From Litchfieldella rifensis (GTDB taxonomy: Bacteria > Pseudomonadota > Gammaproteobacteria > Pseudomonadales > Halomonadaceae): a stretch of DNA of 64,000 nucleotides. The stretch spans positions 372,001-436,000 of the forward strand of contig NZ_JBHRUG010000048.1 in NCBI RefSeq assembly GCF_042646605.1, read 5' to 3'. Positions within the stretch are counted from its first letter, which is position 1; every line of letters starts with the position of its first letter. The notes under the pieces were generated by a model that ran no database searches, was not told the DNA's origin, and saw only the letters and a program-made list of their open reading frames with translations. A program made the translations under genes and the position numbers. Below are positions 33,498 through 40,893 of this stretch, piece after piece.

Positions 33498-34478
33498 ATG
33501 AAACGCCACGCTTTCACCGCTGCAGCCTTCTCGGGTGCGCTTCTCGGTGCTGCCATGTTTTCCTCCCCAGTGGTGGCGCAGGAACGCTTCATCACGATCG
33601 GAACCGGTGGTCAGACCGGGGTCTACTATGTGGTCGGTCAGTCGGTCTGTCGCCTGGTCAACCGTGGCTCCGATGAGCACAATATTCGCTGCAACGCGCC
33701 CTCCACCGGTGGTTCCGTGGCCAACGTCAACGGCATTCGTTCCGGCGAGCTGGACATGGGCGTCGTCCAGTCCGACGTGCAGTATCAGGCCTACAATGGC
33801 ACCGGCAACTTCGAGGGTAACGCCTACGAGGATCTGCGCGCCGTGTTCAAGATCCATGGTGAGCCGCTTACCGTGGTGGCTCGCGCCGACTCTGGCATCG
33901 AGACATTCGATGATCTCGAAGGCAAGCGCGTCAATATCGGCAACCCGGGGTCCGGCCAGCGCAACACCATGGAGGTGGTGATGGATGCCAAGGGTTGGAC
34001 CGAGGAGACCTTCTCTCTCGCATCACAGCTCGATGCCGCCGAGCAGGCCGCTGCCCTGGCCGACAACAACGTCGATGCCATGGTGTATGTGGTCGGCCAT
34101 CCCAACGGTTCCATCCAGGAGGCCACCACTACTGTCGATGCCCAGTTGGTACCGGTAACGGGTCCCCAGATCGACGCCTTGGTCGAGGAGTATCCCTATT
34201 ACACCAAGTCGGTGATTCCGGGCGGCCTGTACCGTGGCAACGCGGAGGATGTCGAAACCTTCGGTGTGGCAGCCACCTTCGTGACTGCGGCCGATACCGA
34301 TCCCGATATCATCTATGAGACCGTCAAGGCGGTGTTCGAGAACTTCGATCGCTTCAAGCGCCTGCATCCGGCCTTCGAAAACCTCAGCGAGGAAGAGATG
34401 GTTTCCCAGGGGCTCTCCGCGCCGCTGCATGAGGGTGCCAAGCGTTATTATGTAGAGCGTGGCTGGATCGAGGAATGA
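33498..34478 (+). CDS. TAXI-family TRAP transporter solute-binding protein
   Basis: A 326-residue periplasmic protein of the TAXI type. The signal peptide ends near residue 29 (AMFSSPVVAQ). The body has ITIGTGGQTGVYYVVGQSVC, CNAPSTGGSVANVNGIRSGEL, the VQSDVQYQAYNG segment and KRVNIGNPGSGQRNTMEVVM, all family marks. TAXI proteins work with fused TRAP permeases; glutamate-like or dicarboxylate ligands are known for a few. It is the first gene of an operon with the permease at 34599 and UspA at 37205. Confidence 0.9.
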   Translation: MKRHAFTAAAFSGALLGAAMFSSPVVAQERFITIGTGGQTGVYYVVGQSVCRLVNRGSDEHNIRCNAPSTGGSVANVNGIRSGELDMGVVQSDVQYQAYNGTGNFEGNAYEDLRAVFKIHGEPLTVVARADSGIETFDDLEGKRVNIGNPGSGQRNTMEVVMDAKGWTEETFSLASQLDAAEQAAALADNNVDAMVYVVGHPNGSIQEATTTVDAQLVPVTGPQIDALVEEYPYYTKSVIPGGLYRGNAEDVETFGVAATFVTAADTDPDIIYETVKAVFENFDRFKRLHPAFENLSEEEMVSQGLSAPLHEGAKRYYVERGWIEE

Positions 34479-34509
34479 TCTAGTCTGCAAGGAGTACTAG
34501 GCTCCACTA

Positions 34510-34546
34510 ACGATGCGCGGTCGTCCAGTCGGAGGCCGCGCATCGT
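34510..34546 (+). terminator. Intercistronic hairpin between TAXI binding protein and permease
   Basis: ACGATGCGCGG (34510-34520) pairs perfectly with CCGCGCATCGT (34536-34546) around a 15-base loop. There is no T run. It mirrors the hairpin between dctP and dctQ and probably protects the binding-protein message. It also makes a permease start inside the stem (GTG 34545) unlikely. Confidence 0.6.
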
Positions 34547-34598
34547 GGTTTCTGCATTCCGTTCTTCCATGGCGACTGATGATGAGCAGGGCAAGCTT

Positions 34599-37193
34599 AT
34601 GAGCAATGACAAGAAGACATCCTCGAGCACGGATGTGGACCTGGAGGACCTGGTTGCCTCCAGTGATTCCGGGGCGCGCAAGCCCTTGGGGGCTCCCGGC
34701 AAACTACTGGTCGGCATCGCGGCGGCCTGGTCGTTGTTCCAGTTATGGATCGCTTCCCCGCTACCGTTCATGCTCGGCTTCGGGGTATTCAATGCCACCG
34801 AATCGCGTTCGATACACCTGGCCTTCGCTCTCTTTCTGGCCTTCATGGCCTACCCTGCGCTGAAGCGCTCGCCGCGTGACAGGATTCCGCTGCAGGATTG
34901 GGTCATGGCCGCCGCCGCAGCCTTTTGTGGCGCCTACATGTTCATCTTCTACGAGGACCTTGCCCAACGGCCCGGTGCGCCCATCCTGCAGGACGTGATC
35001 GTCGGGGTGGCGGGGATCCTGCTGCTGCTCGAGGCCACGCGCCGCGCGCTGGGCCCACCGCTGATGATCGTGGCCTCGGTTTTCATCGTCTACTCACTGG
35101 CCGGGCCCTACATGCCGGGTATCCTGGCCCATCGTGGCGTCAGCCTCTATGGCTTGATCAATCACCAGTGGCTGACGACGCAAGGGGTCTTCGGTATCGC
35201 CCTGGGGGTCTCGACCAGCTTCGTGTTCCTGTTCGTGCTGTTCGGTGCGTTACTCGACAAGGCCGGGGCCGGCAATTATTTCATCAAGGTCGCTTTCTCG
35301 TTGCTCGGCCACTACAAGGGCGGTCCGGCCAAGGCGGCGGTCGTCGCTTCGGGCATGACCGGCCTGATCTCGGGCTCGTCGATCGCCAATGTGGTGACCA
35401 CCGGGACCTTCACCGTGCCGATGATGAAGCGGGTCGGCTTTTCCGCGGAAAAGGCCGGGGCCGTGGAAGTGGCTTCCTCGGTCAATGGCCAGATCATGCC
35501 TCCAGTGATGGGGGCCGCCGCCTTCCTGATGGTCGAATATGTGGGCATTCCCTATATCGAGGTCATCAAGCATGCCTTCCTGCCGGCGCTGATCTCGTAT
35601 ATCGCATTGGTCTATATCGTTCACCTCGAAGCCCTCAAGGCCAATCTCAAGGGCCTGCCATCGAGCAATCCGGTTCGCCCGCTGCTCCACAAGGTGGTCG
35701 GTTTTCTAGGCGGCCTGCTGCTGTTGATGGGATTGTCGTTCGCCGTCTATTACGGCCTGGGCTGGTTGAAGCCGCTACTCGGCGATGCCACGCCCTGGGT
35801 GGTGGCCGTGGTGCTGGCGGTGGTTTATGTCGCCCTGCTCAAGCTGGGGGCCGGTTATCCCGAGTTGGAACTCGACGATCCCGACTCGGCGATCGTCACC
35901 CTGCCACAGACCCGGCCAACGGTGCTGGTGGGGCTGCACTATATCCTGCCGGTGATCGTGCTGGTGTGGTGCCTGATGATCGAACGGCTGTCACCGGGAC
36001 TGTCGGCCTTCTGGGCCACGATGTTCATGATCTTCATCATCGTCACCCAGCGGCCGATCACGGCGTTTTTCCGTCACCGCAGCAACCTGAGTGATGACAT
36101 CAAGGAAGGTTTCTTCGATCTGTGGGAAGGCCTGGTCACCGGGGCGCGCAACATGATCGGCATCGGCATCGCCACCGCCACCGCGGGCATCATCGTGGGG
36201 GCGGTGTCGCAGACCGGCGTTGGCCTGGTACTGGCCGACGTGGTCGAGATCCTGTCCATGGGGAACCTTCTGCTGATCCTGTTGCTCACCGCGGTGCTTA
36301 GCCTGATCCTGGGCATGGGCCTGCCGACGACCGCCAACTATATTGTGGTCTCGGCGTTGCTGGCGCCGGTGATCGTCCAACTCGGGGAGCAGAACGGTCT
36401 GCTCGTGCCGCTGATCGCGGTACACCTGTTCGTGTTCTATTTCGGCATCATGGCCGATGTCACGCCACCGGTAGGGTTGGCGTCTTTCGCTGCGGCAGCG
36501 GTGTCGGGTGGCGATCCGATTCGTACCGGCTTCCAGGCGTTCTATTACAGCCTGCGCACCGCCGCCTTGCCGTTTTTGTTCATCTTCAATACCGACCTAC
36601 TGCTGATCGACGTATCCTTCTTGCAGGGCATCGTGATCTTTGCGGTGGCAACCGTTGCCATGCTGATCTTCGCTGCAGCGACTCAGGGCTTCATGTTGGC
36701 CCGCAGCCGCTGGTATGAAAGCGTCCTGCTGTTGCTGGTGGCCTTCACCCTGTTCCGGCCGGGCTTCTGGATGGACATGATCCATGATCCCTATCGGTCG
36801 GTACCCCCTAGCCAGTTCGTTCAGGCATTGGGCAATGTCGACGAGGACAGCACGCTGCGGCTGCAAGTGCGCGGCGAGGATGCCTTCGGTGATCCGTTGA
36901 CCACTTACATGACCTTGCCGGTACCAGAGGGAGATAGCGGTGAGGAGCGCCTGGAAAAGCTGGGCCTGGAAGTGTTGATCGAGGACAATCGCGCCATCGT
37001 CGACATGGTGACCTTCGGCAGCCAGGCTGAGCAACTGGGCTTCGATTTCGATCAGGAAATCATCGAAGTCCAGGCACCGGTGGATCGTTGGGCGAAGGAG
37101 TGGATGTGGGTACCGGCATTCCTGGTCTTTGCGCTGATCGTGCTGCTGCAGCGGCGTCGGCGAGATGACCAAGCGTTGGCGGCAACCGCCTGA
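34599..37193 (+). CDS. TRAP transporter fused permease (4TM/12TM) with DUF3394
   Basis: An 864-residue fused TRAP permease. An acidic, Ser-rich cytoplasmic N-terminus leads to the DctQ-like four-helix part and then the DctM-like core (GMTGLISGSSIANVVTTGTF, VNGQIMPPVMGAAAFLMVEY, LGMGLPTTANYIVVSALLAP, FYFGIMADVTPPVGLASFAA). A DUF3394 region with a soluble segment (LRLQVRGEDAFGDPL) and one last helix follows, common in fused TAXI-type permeases. ATG 34599 has a modest AGCAGGGCA site; ATG 34569 is an alternative. It pairs with the TAXI binding protein upstream. Confidence 0.88.
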   Translation: MSNDKKTSSSTDVDLEDLVASSDSGARKPLGAPGKLLVGIAAAWSLFQLWIASPLPFMLGFGVFNATESRSIHLAFALFLAFMAYPALKRSPRDRIPLQDWVMAAAAAFCGAYMFIFYEDLAQRPGAPILQDVIVGVAGILLLLEATRRALGPPLMIVASVFIVYSLAGPYMPGILAHRGVSLYGLINHQWLTTQGVFGIALGVSTSFVFLFVLFGALLDKAGAGNYFIKVAFSLLGHYKGGPAKAAVVASGMTGLISGSSIANVVTTGTFTVPMMKRVGFSAEKAGAVEVASSVNGQIMPPVMGAAAFLMVEYVGIPYIEVIKHAFLPALISYIALVYIVHLEALKANLKGLPSSNPVRPLLHKVVGFLGGLLLLMGLSFAVYYGLGWLKPLLGDATPWVVAVVLAVVYVALLKLGAGYPELELDDPDSAIVTLPQTRPTVLVGLHYILPVIVLVWCLMIERLSPGLSAFWATMFMIFIIVTQRPITAFFRHRSNLSDDIKEGFFDLWEGLVTGARNMIGIGIATATAGIIVGAVSQTGVGLVLADVVEILSMGNLLLILLLTAVLSLILGMGLPTTANYIVVSALLAPVIVQLGEQNGLLVPLIAVHLFVFYFGIMADVTPPVGLASFAAAAVSGGDPIRTGFQAFYYSLRTAALPFLFIFNTDLLLIDVSFLQGIVIFAVATVAMLIFAAATQGFMLARSRWYESVLLLLVAFTLFRPGFWMDMIHDPYRSVPPSQFVQALGNVDEDSTLRLQVRGEDAFGDPLTTYMTLPVPEGDSGEERLEKLGLEVLIEDNRAIVDMVTFGSQAEQLGFDFDQEIIEVQAPVDRWAKEWMWVPAFLVFALIVLLQRRRRDDQALAATA

Positions 37194-37204
37194 GGAGGGG
37201 AACC

Positions 37205-37633
37205 ATGTACACCAAGATATTGTTGCCAGTGGATCTCAACGAAGAGGCATCCTGGTCCAAGGCCTTGCCTACGGCGTTGACCCTGTGCCAAACCTTCGGG
37301 GCGTCGCTGCATGTGGTCACGGTGTTACCGGACTACCGCATGCCGCTGGTCGGTTCCTACTTCCCCGAGGGGTTCTCCGAGAAGGTTCACCAGAGCGTGT
37401 CGGAGGCGCAGCATGAATTCGTCACGCAGCATGTGCCCGACGATATCCCGGTGCAGTGCGTGATCGTCGACGGCTCGCCTTGGGAAGCGATCATCAAGAC
37501 TGCCAAGCAACTCGAGGTCGACCTGATCGTGATGGCATCGCATAGCAATCGCAAGTTCGCCGACTACGTGCTGGGCCCCAATGCCGAGCACGTGGTGCAC
37601 CATACCAAGATGTCGGTGATGATCGTGCGCTGA
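37205..37633 (+). CDS. Universal stress protein, UspA family
   Basis: A 142-residue Usp domain: MYTKILLPVDLNEEASWSKA at the start, VDLIVMASHSNRKFADYVLG near the ATP loop and the finish VVHHTKMSVMIVR. The G-2x-G-9x-G-S/T ATP motif is altered (SHSNRKFADYVLGPNAEHV), so nucleotide binding may differ. It lies eleven bases after the TRAP permease. The arrangement recalls TeaD, the stress protein that modulates the ectoine TRAP transporter TeaABC of Halomonas elongata, and a similar regulatory role is inferred here. A terminator closes the operon. Confidence 0.88.
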   Translation: MYTKILLPVDLNEEASWSKALPTALTLCQTFGASLHVVTVLPDYRMPLVGSYFPEGFSEKVHQSVSEAQHEFVTQHVPDDIPVQCVIVDGSPWEAIIKTAKQLEVDLIVMASHSNRKFADYVLGPNAEHVVHHTKMSVMIVR

Positions 37634-37670
37634 ACCCCCATACGGTGATTCCCTACGATGTCATGTCATA

Positions 37671-37705
37671 CCCCCGGCCGGTGCCATCGGTCGGGGGCAT
37701 GTTTT
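37671..37705 (+). terminator. Rho-independent terminator of the TAXI-TRAP-usp operon
   Basis: A 10-bp GC stem (CCCCCGGCCG with CGGTCGGGGG, one G-T pair) with a 7-base loop, followed by CATGTTTTAT. It lies 38 bp after the usp stop codon. Confidence 0.8.
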
Positions 37706-37911
37706 ATCGAGGCACACTGACGTGGCTGGGGCAGCGTGCCGAGCAGCACAAGGTACAGGCGTTGAAGGACAGTCCCTGCGTGGCCGAGGGCAGTCGTCTA
37801 CATTAAAAGCGTACGAAGGCATCTTGCCTTGTGTCGGCCACTGCGCTTTCGGTGCCGATGGAAGCGAGCCGGAAGCGTCTGCTCACCGCGTGCGGGATAA
37901 GGGGTTACGCC

Positions 37912-38739
37912 ATGAATGCTGCTGAAACGAACAAGCACAAGCACAAGCAGTCGGATGCCAACAAGATGGTCACGATCGTGATCAACAAGGTGGGGATGGA
38001 TAGGCCACGTGCCTGGCTGGTGGCCGGTTTTCAGGATTTCCGTCAGGCGACCGCGGTCAGCCTGGCCTATGGGATGTTCTGGGTCGGGTTGAGCATCGCC
38101 GTGACGGCGGGGGCCTTTACCCTGGGGTTGTGGCACTGGTTGTTACCGCTGGTGGCCGGGTTCATGTTCCTGGGGCCGCTGGTGGCGGTGGGCTCCTATG
38201 GCATCAGTCGCAAGCTCGAGGCCGGCAAGGCACCGAACCTGGGAGATGCCTTCGGCGCCTGGACGGCGCACACCGGCCAGCTTGCGATGATGGGCGTGAT
38301 GATGATGATCTTCTTCCTCGCCTGGATTCGCTTTGCCACACTGTTGTTTGCCCTGTTCTTCGGCCTCGAGGCTCCCGATCCTGCCACGCTCTACGCCTCG
38401 TTGCTGACGACACCGGAAGGGCTCGGGATGCTGGCCGTGGGCACGGCCATCGGCGCCGCTCTGGCCTTCGGTGCTTTCTCTATCAGCGTGGTGGCCATTC
38501 CGACCCTGATGGATCAGGACTTGACCTTCATGGAAGGCATCGAGGCGAGCATTCGTTCCGTGGCGAATAACTTCCGTCCCATGCTGCTGTGGGCGGCTAT
38601 CCTGACTGGCTGCGTGCTGGTGGGGATAATGACCTTCTATATCGGCCTGGCCTTGATCCTGCCGGTGCTGGGGCACGCGAGCTGGCATGCCTATGAGGAC
38701 CTGGTACGCATCGAGGGCGGTTCCTCGTCAGCGAGCTGA
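37912..38739 (+). CDS. DUF2189 family integral membrane protein
   Basis: A 275-residue membrane protein of the DUF2189 family with about six helices. A His/Lys-rich N-terminus (NKHKHKQSDANK) precedes WLVAGFQDFRQATAVSLAYGMFWV and PLVAGFMFLGPLVAVGSYGISRKLEAG, the family signature, and later LLWAAILTGCVLVGIMTFYIGLAL. ATG 37912 is taken since the 27 codons above it look non-coding. The function is unknown; cytochrome c oxidase-linked copies exist elsewhere, but none is here. It is flanked by terminators on both sides, so it is a single-gene unit. Confidence 0.85.
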   Translation: MNAAETNKHKHKQSDANKMVTIVINKVGMDRPRAWLVAGFQDFRQATAVSLAYGMFWVGLSIAVTAGAFTLGLWHWLLPLVAGFMFLGPLVAVGSYGISRKLEAGKAPNLGDAFGAWTAHTGQLAMMGVMMMIFFLAWIRFATLLFALFFGLEAPDPATLYASLLTTPEGLGMLAVGTAIGAALAFGAFSISVVAIPTLMDQDLTFMEGIEASIRSVANNFRPMLLWAAILTGCVLVGIMTFYIGLALILPVLGHASWHAYEDLVRIEGGSSSAS

Positions 38740-38775
38740 ACCGACTGGCAATTCGTTGTACAAACCGGCTAGTCT

Positions 38776-38799
38776 GGGGGCGATCATCGCCCCCTTTTT
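38776..38799 (+). terminator. Rho-independent terminator after the DUF2189 gene
   Basis: GGGGGCG (38776-38782) pairs with CGCCCCC (38788-38794) around ATCAT, followed directly by five T residues. This is the cleanest terminator in the window. Confidence 0.9.
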
Positions 38800-38823
38800 C
38801 ATGACCAGCAAGGAAAGCGTCTC

Positions 38824-39627
38824 ATGTCCGCTGACTCACCGATCCTGTCGGGTCTCTTCCGTTACCCCGTCAAATCCACCGCCGGCGAACCTCTGTCTTG
38901 TGCCATGGCTACCGAGGAGGGGCTCGTGGGCGATCGTCGTTACATGGTGGTCAAGCCGGACGGCACTTTCATCACCGCGCGTTCGCACCCACAGTTGCAG
39001 CGGGTCAGTACCACGCTGCACGACGATGGCCTGGTGTTGCATCATCCCGAACTGGCCGACCTGCCCCTCGCGCATGAGGCGTTCGAGGCCATCACCTTCG
39101 CTACCCAGGTGTGGGGTGACAGTTTCGCCGGTCTGACTACCACGGCAAGCGCCGATGAGTGGATCGGACAGGCAGTGGGAGAGCCGGCGAAGTTGCTGTG
39201 GCTAGGAGAGCGCTCGCCGCGTTACCGTCAAGCCATCGGCAAGCGGGTCAGTTTCGCCGACGGTTACCCGCTGTTGATGATCGGCCAGGCGTCGTTGGAC
39301 GACCTCAATACACGATTGTCATCGCCGCATCGAATGGCACAATTCCGCCCCAATCTGGTAGTGACGGGCAGCTTGCCCTATGCCGAAGACGAATGGCGGG
39401 TACTGCGCATCGGCGAGGTGGAACTGGCCGTGGACAAGCCCTGTTCACGTTGTGCGATGATCACCGTGGACCCGGCGACAGGGCGCTTTCTTCCCCAGCG
39501 CGAGCCGCTGCGCACCCTGGCGGGCTATCGCCGTGGTCCCGATGGCAAGGTCTATTTCGGCCAAAATCTGATCGTGCTCAAGGGAGGAGCTCTCGAGGTC
39601 GGGATGCCGATCGAGTGGATTGGCTGA
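38824..39627 (+). CDS. MOSC domain protein (YcbX-like)
   Basis: A 267-residue protein with an N-terminal MOSC beta-barrel (LSGLFRYPVKSTAGEPLSCA, LVGDRRYMVVKPDGTFITAR) and a C-terminal MOSC domain. The latter holds FRPNLVVTG and the conserved Cys loop DKPCSRCAMITVDPATG. YcbX and mARC proteins bind Mo-cofactor and reduce N-hydroxylated compounds such as hydroxylaminopurine with electrons from a reductase. E. coli YcbX carries a C-terminal 2Fe-2S ferredoxin, absent here, so an outside electron donor is needed. It is consistent with the Mo supply from modABC. Confidence 0.85.
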   Translation: MSADSPILSGLFRYPVKSTAGEPLSCAMATEEGLVGDRRYMVVKPDGTFITARSHPQLQRVSTTLHDDGLVLHHPELADLPLAHEAFEAITFATQVWGDSFAGLTTTASADEWIGQAVGEPAKLLWLGERSPRYRQAIGKRVSFADGYPLLMIGQASLDDLNTRLSSPHRMAQFRPNLVVTGSLPYAEDEWRVLRIGEVELAVDKPCSRCAMITVDPATGRFLPQREPLRTLAGYRRGPDGKVYFGQNLIVLKGGALEVGMPIEWIG

Positions 39628-39654
39628 TACGGCCGGAGGATGAGGAGCAAGTCC

Positions 39655-40170
39655 ATGAAGGTATTATCGTATGGGGGCTGGCGAGTGGTGACGGTCGGTA
39701 TTCTGGCCGGCTGGGCAAGCATCGGCGTGGCACAGGAACAGGACGAGGAGACCTCACCACCGGCCAGCCATCCCATCGAACTCAAGGCCGACAGCTGCAT
39801 GGAGGAGGGAAACTGGACGACTCAGGCAATGCGCGAATGTGCCGCCCAGGCGCACAAGGACTGGGAGGACGAGATCGAGCGCTTGACGACCACGCTGGAA
39901 CGCGTGTTGGGCAGTGAGGCACGTGAGGCCCTGGTGGCGGCCCAGGAAGCCTGGCAGGTCAGCCGCGATGCCGATTATGACTTTATCGCCGCCTACTATG
40001 CCGAACTCTCGCAAGCTGAGCTGGGTAGCGGGACTCTGTGGCCCCTGGCCGAGCAGATGCATCGCAATGCCGTGCTCCAGGATCGGGCGAATCAATTGCA
40101 ACGCTACCTGGATGCACTCGAGGAACTGGAGGCACCGGCCGAGCCATCACCCGAGTTGCCACCCGAATAG
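39655..40170 (+). CDS. DUF1311 (LprI-like) exported protein
   Basis: A 171-residue protein with a signal peptide (GGWRVVTVGILAGWASIGVAQ) and a DUF1311 domain: SCMEEGNWTTQAMRECAAQA, a helical middle with LVAAQEAWQVSRDADYDFIA, and a conserved ending. Paired Cys in CMEE...RECA are typical. Some DUF1311 proteins inhibit lysozyme, but most are uncharacterised. It begins 27 bp after the MOSC gene and is probably co-transcribed. Confidence 0.78.
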   Translation: MKVLSYGGWRVVTVGILAGWASIGVAQEQDEETSPPASHPIELKADSCMEEGNWTTQAMRECAAQAHKDWEDEIERLTTTLERVLGSEAREALVAAQEAWQVSRDADYDFIAAYYAELSQAELGSGTLWPLAEQMHRNAVLQDRANQLQRYLDALEELEAPAEPSPELPPE

Positions 40171-40332
40171 CCGCTGGGTCATTCGATCGTGCTCAGCACG
40201 GTATCGGGGATAGCGTCCTTGACCGGCGTGAATCTGGACCGGGTCATGGCTTTATCGTTTAAGGCCCTTTACCCAAGGGGCCTGACCTGAGGACATGGAT
40301 CGCGTAATCTAGGCGAAACTCCTCGGTCGTGA

Positions 40333-40857
40333 ATGTCTGCCATGTCGAAGTGTGCCTGTTTTGCCTACCTCCTGAGTCTGGTCGTGCTCGTGACGGCACC
40401 AGCCATGGCCGAACACCTCCCCGTTCCTCAGGGCGACGTGATCCTGAAGGTGTCCGGCAATATCGAGCACCCCAATGTCGGTGATGAAGCGCATTTCGAT
40501 TACGACATGTTGATGGCCCTCTCACCACATACGCTGGTTACCGATACCCCCTGGACCGAAGGCGCGGGCCATTATGAAGGGCCTTTGGCCAGAGCCGTGT
40601 TGGAAGCGGTCGGTGCCCGAGGTGACACGCTGCGCATCACGGCACTGAACGACTTCGCCGCCGATGCCCCGGTGTCGGATTTCTACGACTATGATGTGAT
40701 TCTGGCCCTTGAGCGCGACGGTGAGCCGATGGAGATCCGTGATTTTGGGCCGATCTTCGTGCTTTATCCCTTCGATGATTACCCACAGCAACTGCTCACG
40801 GAAACCATCCGCTTTCGCTCGGTGTGGCAGGTGGCGAATATCCATGTCTACGAGTAA
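40333..40857 (+). CDS. Second exported molybdopterin-oxidoreductase-fold protein, cysteine-free
   Basis: A 174-residue relative of the protein at 20492. The signal peptide ends near residue 26 (LSLVVLVTAPAMA). The mature part has VILKVSGNIEHPNVGDEAHFDY, WTEGAGHYEGPLARAVLEAVG, LERDGEPMEIRDFGPIFVLYPF and ends FRSVWQVANIHVYE. The only cysteines are in the signal, so no Mo ligand remains. The gene sits 36 bp before a membrane hybrid kinase, just as its relative is coupled to a diguanylate cyclase, which suggests a periplasmic sensing partner. A second ATG at 40342 is an alternative start. Confidence 0.8.
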   Translation: MSAMSKCACFAYLLSLVVLVTAPAMAEHLPVPQGDVILKVSGNIEHPNVGDEAHFDYDMLMALSPHTLVTDTPWTEGAGHYEGPLARAVLEAVGARGDTLRITALNDFAADAPVSDFYDYDVILALERDGEPMEIRDFGPIFVLYPFDDYPQQLLTETIRFRSVWQVANIHVYE

Positions 40858-40893
40858 TACCGCTTCGTCCACAGCGAGGAGATCGTTAGCGAC

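Noticed and set aside
34545..34598. Upstream GTG start for the fused TRAP permease
   Set aside because: The codon is in the right arm of an 11-bp hairpin and has no ribosome site; ATG 34599 is better supported.
40190..40290. Short hairpins between the DUF1311 gene and the second molybdopterin-fold gene
   Set aside because: CGTGC-TCA-GCACG and AGGCCC/GGGCCT are short, lack T runs and give no clear terminator.
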